64,000 bases of DNA from DAHUYF01 sp035945115 (GTDB lineage: Bacteria > Pseudomonadota > Alphaproteobacteria > ATCC43930 > CGMCC-115725), in the NCBI GenBank assembly GCA_035945115.1, contig DASZAN010000116.1:1-64000 (forward strand), in the 5' to 3' direction. Shown here one piece after another: positions 58,030 to 64,000 of this stretch. The notes under the pieces were generated by a model. The model was not told the origin of the DNA. It ran no database searches and was given only the letters and a program-made list of their open reading frames with translations. The number at the start of each line of letters is the position of its first letter. Position 1 is the first letter of the stretch. The position numbers and the translations under genes are program-made.

Positions 58030-58072
58030 ACCGGTCGCGAGCGCCGCAGCCCGCTGATGCCCAGGCGCTGAG

Positions 58073-59002
58073 ATGACCTTTCAGGACGTCCTGCTGCAGC
58101 AGATCATCAATGGTGTAAGCCTGGGAGCGATGTATGCGCTCCTCGCCCTCGGCTTCACCATGGTCTACGGCATTATCGAGCTCATCAACTTCGCCCATTT
58201 CAACATCTTCATGGTGGGCTCGTTTTTCGCCCTGTGGGTGATGCAGGCGATGGGGATCGTCGGGCAAAGCACGATCCTCTGGGGCTTTCCGCTCGTGGGC
58301 GTGCTCTTGATCGCCCTCGTCGTCACCATGCTGGGAACGGGAATTTTGGGCGTCGCCATCGAGCGCCTGGCGCTCAGGCCGCTCCGCGGCGTCTCCGGCA
58401 CGGCGCCGATGATCACCACCATCGGCCTCTCCTACATTCTCTTCAACCTGATCCTCTTGAACGTCGGCGCCGATTCCAAAAACTACTCGAACCCGCTGCC
58501 GCAGCTACGCTGGGAGATTGGCGGCGCCACCTTGCGATTGCGCGAGCTCATGCTCTGGTCGATCGCACTCATCCTCATGGTCGGGCTCCACTACTTCGTC
58601 CGCCGCACCAAGATGGGCAAGGCCATGCAGGCGACGGCCCAGGACCAGGAGGCCGCGCGCATGATGGGCGTCGACGTCGACCGCGTGGTGGTGATCACCT
58701 TCTTCTTGGGCTCCGCGCTCGCGGGCGCGGCGGGCCTCATCTTCGGCCTTTATTACAACTACACGAGCTTCATCATCGGCTATAGCGCGGGACTTCGCGC
58801 CTTCACCGCCGCCGTGCTGGGCGGCATCGGCAACATTCCCGGCGCCATGCTGGGCGGCATCTTAATCGGCCTCATCGAATCCTTGGGCGGTCAGTACGTA
58901 GCGGTGCGTTGGACCGACGTCATCATCTTCTCGATCCTGGTGCTGGTCCTGGTGTTCCGTCCGAGCGGTCTCTTGGGCGCAGCGGCGCCCAGCAAATCGT
59001 GA
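58073..59002 (+). CDS. livH: Branched-chain amino acid ABC transporter permease LivH
   Basis: A 309-aa inner-membrane permease with about eight membrane segments. It starts FQDVLLQQIINGVSLGAMYA and LLALGFTMVYGIIELINFAH, the LivH start. The family loop that meets the ATPase is RRTKMGKAMQATAQDQEAAR, followed by MMGVDVDRVVVITFFLGSAL, and the end includes AFTAAVLGGIGNIPGAMLGG. It pairs with the LivM domain of the next gene to form the channel. It is 10 nt upstream of livMG. Confidence 0.94.
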   Translation: MTFQDVLLQQIINGVSLGAMYALLALGFTMVYGIIELINFAHFNIFMVGSFFALWVMQAMGIVGQSTILWGFPLVGVLLIALVVTMLGTGILGVAIERLALRPLRGVSGTAPMITTIGLSYILFNLILLNVGADSKNYSNPLPQLRWEIGGATLRLRELMLWSIALILMVGLHYFVRRTKMGKAMQATAQDQEAARMMGVDVDRVVVITFFLGSALAGAAGLIFGLYYNYTSFIIGYSAGLRAFTAAVLGGIGNIPGAMLGGILIGLIESLGGQYVAVRWTDVIIFSILVLVLVFRPSGLLGAAAPSKS

Positions 59003-60996
59003 GCGCGCACGCATGAGCCTGCCGCCTGTCGCCCGGCCACAACGCAACGGCGTCTCCGCCTTCTGGGAAAAAGTGCTGAGTGAGAAGTGGCAGGCAAGGG
59101 TCGCCGTCACCCTCATCATCCTGGCGGCGCTCTTTCCGATCATCGACAACAATGAGGGCGACATCGACGCCGCCGCCAACGCCACTGCCTTTGCCATGCT
59201 GGCACTCGGCCTCAACATCGTCGTGGGCTTCGCCGGGCTCCTCGATCTCGGCTACGCCGCCTTCTTCGCCATCGGCGCCTATACCTGCGGCATTCTCGCC
59301 TCGTATCAGGTACAGCCGGACTGGAGCAGCTTCTGGGAGCCGTTCCAGTGGCTGGGCCTGGTGGAGCACCTCCATACGACGACAGCCGACAAGGTGCATT
59401 TCACCGTCTCGTTCTGGCTGGTGATGCCGCTCGCGGCGCTCGTCGCTGCATTCTTCGGCGTGCTGTTCGGCGCGCCCACCTTGCGCCTCAAGGGCGACTA
59501 TCTCGCCATCGTCACCTTGGGCTTCGGCGAGATCGTGCCGATCGTCGCCCGCAACACGCCTTATCTCACCAACGGTGCGCAGGGGCTCAACGGCGTCAAC
59601 ACGCCGAAGCTCTTCGGCTACAGCTTCGGCGTGATGTCGACACCCTATTATTACGTCGGCCTCATCATGATCGTGCTGCTGATCTTCGCCAGCATGCGCC
59701 TCAAGGATTCGCGCATCGGCCGCGCCTGGATGGCGATCCGCGAGGACGAAATCGCCGCCGAAGCCATGGGCGTCAACCGCACGCGCTTGAAGCTTCTCGC
59801 CTTCGCCATCGGCGCCGGCTTCGCCGGCGCCACCGGCACCTTCTACGTGGCGAAGCTGCAGACCGCGACGCCCGAGATGTTCATGTTCCCGGTATCGGTG
59901 ATGCTGCTGGTGATGATCGTGCTGGGCGGCATGGGGAGCGTCGCCGGCGTCGTCGTCGGCGCCGTCTTCCTGCAGCTACTGCAATCCTGGTTCCTGCAGG
60001 ACCTGACGCAAGGCGTGCATTGGCTCGGCCAGGTCACCGGCATCGCCTTCTTCGAGCGCATCGACCTCGTGCAGTCGATCGAGCTCATCTTCGGCATCGT
60101 TCTCGTCATCATGATGCTTTACCGCCGCGAGGGCATCATCCCCGCCCGCCGCGCGGTGACGGCGCTGACGGTCGCGGAGCAAGCGGCGATGCCGACGCGT
60201 GGCGCCGACATCAAGGGCCCGGAAAAGCTCCATCATCGCGCCGTCGATCTGGCGAAGCCGCTCCTCGAGGTGCGCGGCTTGCGCAAATCCTTCGGCGGCA
60301 TCCAAGCGGTACGCGGCCTCGACCTCACGGTGATGCCCGGCAGCATCGTCGCGGTGATCGGCCCCAACGGCTCGGGCAAGACCACCTTCTTCAATCTGGT
60401 GACGGGGTTGATCGAGCCCTCCGGCGGCCAGGTGGTGCTCGCCGGCGAGAACATCACCGGCCTCAAGCCCGACGCCATAGTCGCGCGCGGTGCGGCGCGC
60501 ACCTTCCAGAACCTCCGCCTCTTCGCCAACATGACCTTGCTCGAGAATGTCTTGGTCGGCGCCCATGCGCGCACCCATGCCGGCGCCTTGGGCGCGGTCA
60601 TCCGCCCGCCGCGCGTCCGGCGCGAGGAGCATGAGGCGCGCGAGGGCGTGCTCGGCATCCTCGGCATTTTCGGCAATCGATTGATGCCGCGGATTCAGCA
60701 TCTGGCGCGCACCCTCTCCTACGCCAACCGTCGCCGCCTTGAGATTGCCCGCGCACTCATGACGGAGCCCGTTCTGCTCCTCTTGGACGAGCCCACGGCC
60801 GGGATGAATCCGACGGAGACGCTCGAATTGACCGAGCAGATCCGCGGGCTGCGCGACCGCGGCCTCACGATCCTCTTGATCGAGCACAAGCTCAATGTCG
60901 TCAACGAGATCGCCGACAAGGTGATCGTCCTCGACCATGGCGAGAAGATCGCCGAGGGAACGCCGGAAGAAGTTCACCGCAACAAGGAAGTGCTCA

Positions 60997-61746
<750 letters not shown>

Positions 61747-61762
61747 CACTTCATCGCGAGAA

Positions 61763-61809
61763 GCGTCCTCTCCGGAGCTTGTCGCAGGGCTGAGCGTGTC
61801 GAAGGACGC
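61763..61809. repeat. Partial family A repeat (copy 4)
   Basis: A shortened unit: gcgtcct (61763-61769) pairs with aggacgc (61803-61809), with inner ggagcttgtcg / gagcgtgtcgaagga remnants. It lies between livF (+) and the hypothetical gene at 61827 (-), which are convergent, so it may serve as a shared terminator. Confidence 0.65.
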
Positions 61810-61826
61810 ACGAACCGCCCTGCAGC

Positions 61827-62348
61827 TCACCTGCTCTTCGACAGCGCAATCAGGTGATTGATTGCATCCGCCAGCCGCTGCGCATCCGCCGCCTTGCGAA
61901 GCGCGCACGGCAACGTCGCCGTCTGGTAGTTGAAATCGGGATTGGCTTGGCCGCCGACGCTGGCCGCCGCCGTGACCGCTTGGGCCAAGCGCAGCTCGAC
62001 GACATAGGGATATCCCTGCGCCTCGCTGCTGCGGGTCAGGCGTGCCTGTTCCATGATCGCGATGGGCACCTCGGCGCGGCGATCGACCTTGACGCGCCCC
62101 GTCGACCGCGTCTCCCAGACGAGGTGGTCGCCCTGAAGACGCCAGCTCTGCTTATGGCGCGGTTCGACATAGCAGCGGCCGAGGCCTGTCAGCACCTCGC
62201 GCGTGGTCGCCTTCCAGCTCGCGTCTTGCGCCGATGCGTGAGAAAGCGAGCCCGCGAGCGCAAGCACTGACGCCGCGGCACAGATAGGGAGCCGGAGCCA
62301 ACCAATTCGGGTAGAACCTTTCGGCGATGTAATGAGCGCCTCAGCCAT
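61827..62348 (-). CDS. Secreted protein of unknown function
   Basis: A 173-aa protein with a Sec signal peptide (LPICAAASVLALAGSLSHAS, cleavage near AQDAS). I do not recognise the mature domain. It contains EVLTGLGRCYVEPRHKQSWR, LVWETRSTGRVKVDRRAEVP, GYPYVVELRLAQAVTAAASV and a second Cys in TATLPCALRKAADAQRLADA, so a disulfide is possible. ATG 62348 lies only 39 nt from the divergent small lipoprotein gene, meaning the two promoters overlap. Confidence 0.68.
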   Translation of the reverse strand: MAEALITSPKGSTRIGWLRLPICAAASVLALAGSLSHASAQDASWKATTREVLTGLGRCYVEPRHKQSWRLQGDHLVWETRSTGRVKVDRRAEVPIAIMEQARLTRSSEAQGYPYVVELRLAQAVTAAASVGGQANPDFNYQTATLPCALRKAADAQRLADAINHLIALSKSR

Positions 62349-62387
62349 CCTCGCTTTATAGTGCCGCCTCGAGCATCACGAGAGCAA

Positions 62388-62531
62388 ATGGTGCGGGCGA
62401 AGCTGATCTTGATCGTTCTTGCGTTGAGTACGCTCGCTGCTTGCTATGACGGCCCCAATCTCCGGGATTGTTCGGAATGGCGTACCCGCTCGATTGCCGG
62501 CTGCTATGACGGTCAGGGCGGCGTCAATTGA
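62388..62531 (+). CDS. Small lipoprotein (47 aa)
   Basis: A short gene: MVRAKLILIVLALSTLAACY. The lipobox is TLAAC, giving a lipidated Cys19 and a mature peptide of 29 residues. The mature part is DGPNLRDCSEWRTRSIAG followed by CYDGQGGVN, so CYDG occurs twice. An entericidin-like or other small lipoprotein role is possible but not shown. ATG 62388 has agagcaa upstream. The stop TGA is followed within 14 nt by the DUF2846 lipoprotein start, and its ribosome site (aggagg) overlaps this stop, so they look cotranscribed. Confidence 0.7.
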   Translation: MVRAKLILIVLALSTLAACYDGPNLRDCSEWRTRSIAGCYDGQGGVN

Positions 62532-62544
62532 GGAGGCCTCGACC

Positions 62545-63027
62545 ATGAGCCATCTTCGTCGCCTCACGCTCGCACTTCTCCTTGGCCTTGCCGCCTGCAC
62601 CGGCCCTTCGGGAACGCCCTTCCCCGAGGTGGCGGCCAGCCTGCCGCCGTTGGCGGCGGAGCGTGGCCGCATCTACTTCTATCGCGACTACGAGCCTTAC
62701 GAGAGCCTGTCGCGCCCGCCGCTTTATCTCAACGGGCAGGAAGTCGGCGCCTCCATTCCAGGCGGCGTCTTCTATCGCGACGTCCCGCCCGGCACTTACG
62801 AGATCAAGGTTTTATCGCTGGGCCTCTTTCCCAATCAGTTCAAGACCGTGGTCGTGCGGCCGGGTGACATCTACTACGCCAAAATCGAATCGCTGCGCTC
62901 GTGGCAGGGCGGCGACAACGGCGATCTCAGCTCCTTCGTCACCGATACCTTCGTCGTCGTGGTGATCGATCCCAATCAGGCGCGGCGCGAGCTCGACCTG
63001 ATGCGCTATGTCCAGGCCGAGCAATAA
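62545..63027 (+). CDS. DUF2846 family lipoprotein
   Basis: A 160-aa lipoprotein. The signal is RRLTLALLLGLAAC, giving lipidated Cys19. The mature domain is the DUF2846 fold: AAERGRIYFYRDYEPYESLS, PPLYLNGQEVGASIPGGVFY, RDVPPGTYEIKVLSLG and VVRPGDIYYAKIESLRSWQG. These are carboxypeptidase-regulatory-like beta sandwiches on the cell surface or periplasmic leaflet; their ligand is unknown. aggagg stands 8 nt before ATG 62545. It follows the 47-aa lipoprotein gene. Confidence 0.85.
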   Translation: MSHLRRLTLALLLGLAACTGPSGTPFPEVAASLPPLAAERGRIYFYRDYEPYESLSRPPLYLNGQEVGASIPGGVFYRDVPPGTYEIKVLSLGLFPNQFKTVVVRPGDIYYAKIESLRSWQGGDNGDLSSFVTDTFVVVVIDPNQARRELDLMRYVQAEQ

Positions 63028-63183
63028 CAGCGGCAAAGTGCGCGTCATCTCGCCACTGCAATGATCCGTCTTTAGAGCGAGGACTCACCTACCCGTATCC
63101 CTTGCAATGGGGTGCGATTAAGCAATTAGCAACGGGACACGCATAGCGTCGCTTGCATTCTGCCCTTTGTTTGCGAGGATGCC

Positions 63184-64000
63184 GTGCAAGCCCCCAAATG
63201 GTTCAGCGTCTTGTTGGCTGCTGCCGTGGTGCCGTCCATCGCTTACGGCGCCGAGACGTTGTCGCTCGAACGCATGAAGGCGCTCTATCAGCGCCCGAAG
63301 TCGATACCGTTTCCCGCCGACAATCCCTTTAGCGCGGAGAAAGCGGCGCTCGGCGAGATGCTGTTCTTCGATCCACGCCTCTCCGGTGCCAACTACATCT
63401 CCTGCGCCAGCTGCCACAATCCGGCACTGTCGTGGGGCGATGGCCTGCCGCGCGGCATCGGTCACGGCATGACCGTGCTTGGACGTCGCACGCCCACCGT
63501 GCTCAATGCGGCGTGGGCGGACCTCCTGATGTGGGACGGCCGCATGCCCAATCTCGAGGCGCAAGCGTTGGGTCCGATGTCGGCGCCCGTCGAAATGAAT
63601 CAGGAGTTGGCGAAGCTGCCGGCAAAGCTGAGCGCCATCGCCGGCTATCGCGAGCGCTTTGCCGCGGTATTCCCCTACGAAGAGATCACCGTTGCCAACG
63701 CGGCAAAGGCGATCGCCACCTACGAGCGCACTGTCGTCTCCGGCACCGCGCCCTTCGACCGCTGGATCGCCGGTGACGAGAAGGCCATCTCCGAATCGGC
63801 CAAGCGCGGCTTTGTGGTGTTCAACACCAAAGGCAATTGCCAGGCCTGCCATTCCGGCTGGAACTTCACCGACAACAGCTTCCGCGACATCGGTCTGCCG
63901 GATGCAGATATCGGCCGCGGCAAGATCCTCGACCTGCCGAGCATGCAGCACGCCTTCAAGACGCCGACCTTGCGCGATGTCGAGCGGCGCGCGCCCTACA
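63184..64000 (+). CDS. Di-haem cytochrome c peroxidase / MauG family (partial)
   Basis: The first 272 codons of a periplasmic di-haem peroxidase; the gene runs off the window end. It starts at GTG 63184 with gcgagga upstream, giving QAPKWFSVLLAAAVVPSIAY as signal. The first haem motif is CASCH at residue 74 (in LSGANYISCASCHNPALSWG) and the second CQACH at 219 (TKGNCQACHSGWNFTDNSFR). NPFSAEKAALGEMLFFDPRL and RRTPTVLNAAWADLLMWDGR are family landmarks. Such proteins reduce hydrogen peroxide or oxidise protein-bound substrates. No mau genes are visible on this side. Confidence 0.92.
   Translation, partial: MQAPKWFSVLLAAAVVPSIAYGAETLSLERMKALYQRPKSIPFPADNPFSAEKAALGEMLFFDPRLSGANYISCASCHNPALSWGDGLPRGIGHGMTVLGRRTPTVLNAAWADLLMWDGRMPNLEAQALGPMSAPVEMNQELAKLPAKLSAIAGYRERFAAVFPYEEITVANAAKAIATYERTVVSGTAPFDRWIAGDEKAISESAKRGFVVFNTKGNCQACHSGWNFTDNSFRDIGLPDADIGRGKILDLPSMQHAFKTPTLRDVERRAPY

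Noticed and set aside
61763..61809. tRNA- or small-RNA-like fold between livF and the next gene
   Set aside because: It is better explained as a truncated family A repeat; no tRNA features are present.

Overview
The window is 64 kb of GC-rich chromosome from an alphaproteobacterium. The evidence is the FtsZ tail (DIPAFLRRQAN) followed directly by lpxC, a consensus-type CtrA box, and the ArsR/methyltransferase-metF-metH arrangement. Gene content is that of a free-living heterotroph with many ABC uptake systems and CoA-ligase/oxidoreductase catabolic genes. No rRNA, tRNA, prophage, insertion sequence or CRISPR array was seen. Genes are dense, many neighbours share ATGA or GTGA start/stop overlaps, and several convergent pairs overlap at their 3' ends.

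Layout. 1-9.3 kb (+): end of the division/cell-wall cluster (ftsZ end, lpxC), then bamD, an OmpA-family protein, recN, ligA, a DCC-family protein and a saccharopine-dehydrogenase-like/DUF4166 protein, the last four tightly overlapped. 9.3-18 kb: MFS transporter, M24 aminopeptidase, DUF1127 protein, CDF metal exporter, a frameshifted Kef-type antiporter, an SDR dehydrogenase and a membrane protein. 18-27.4 kb: orphan substrate-binding protein, secreted dienelactone-hydrolase-like protein, a CtrA-box-preceded small gene plus ParA-like ATPase, uppP, prmA, a DUF2817 peptidase-like protein and uvrD. 27.5-36.4 kb: SLC13/ArsB-like transporter, GNAT, diguanylate cyclase, thioesterase, SBF-family transporter, a complete NMT1-type ABC importer, and an unrecognised 395-aa protein. 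36.5-45 kb: acyl-CoA synthetase with a convergent AraC/GyrI regulator, the methionine-cycle operon (ArsR-methyltransferase, metF, metH) and a mono-haem cytochrome c. 45.3-51.6 kb: mlaC, a PaaK-like ligase/DUF3237/MetE-C-like operon, ettA and ridA. 51.6-56.3 kb: a three-gene molybdenum hydroxylase operon whose iron-sulfur subunit is fused to a CoxG-like domain, preceded by a gutted amidohydrolase. 56.6-61.7 kb: a branched-chain amino-acid type ABC importer with LivM and LivG fused. 61.8-64 kb: a secreted unknown protein, a 47-aa lipoprotein, a DUF2846 lipoprotein and the start of a di-haem cytochrome c peroxidase.

Two families of dispersed palindromic repeats punctuate the intergenic spaces. 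Family A carries arms of the type cgtccttcgacaggctc and has four copies. Family B carries cctctcccc/ggggagagg hairpins and has five full or partial copies. One family B copy has been incorporated into the metF reading frame and supplies about 36 C-terminal residues. Genome decay is visible in three places: the Kef frameshift, the internally deleted amidohydrolase, and a short degenerate fragment resembling the ettA Walker A region.
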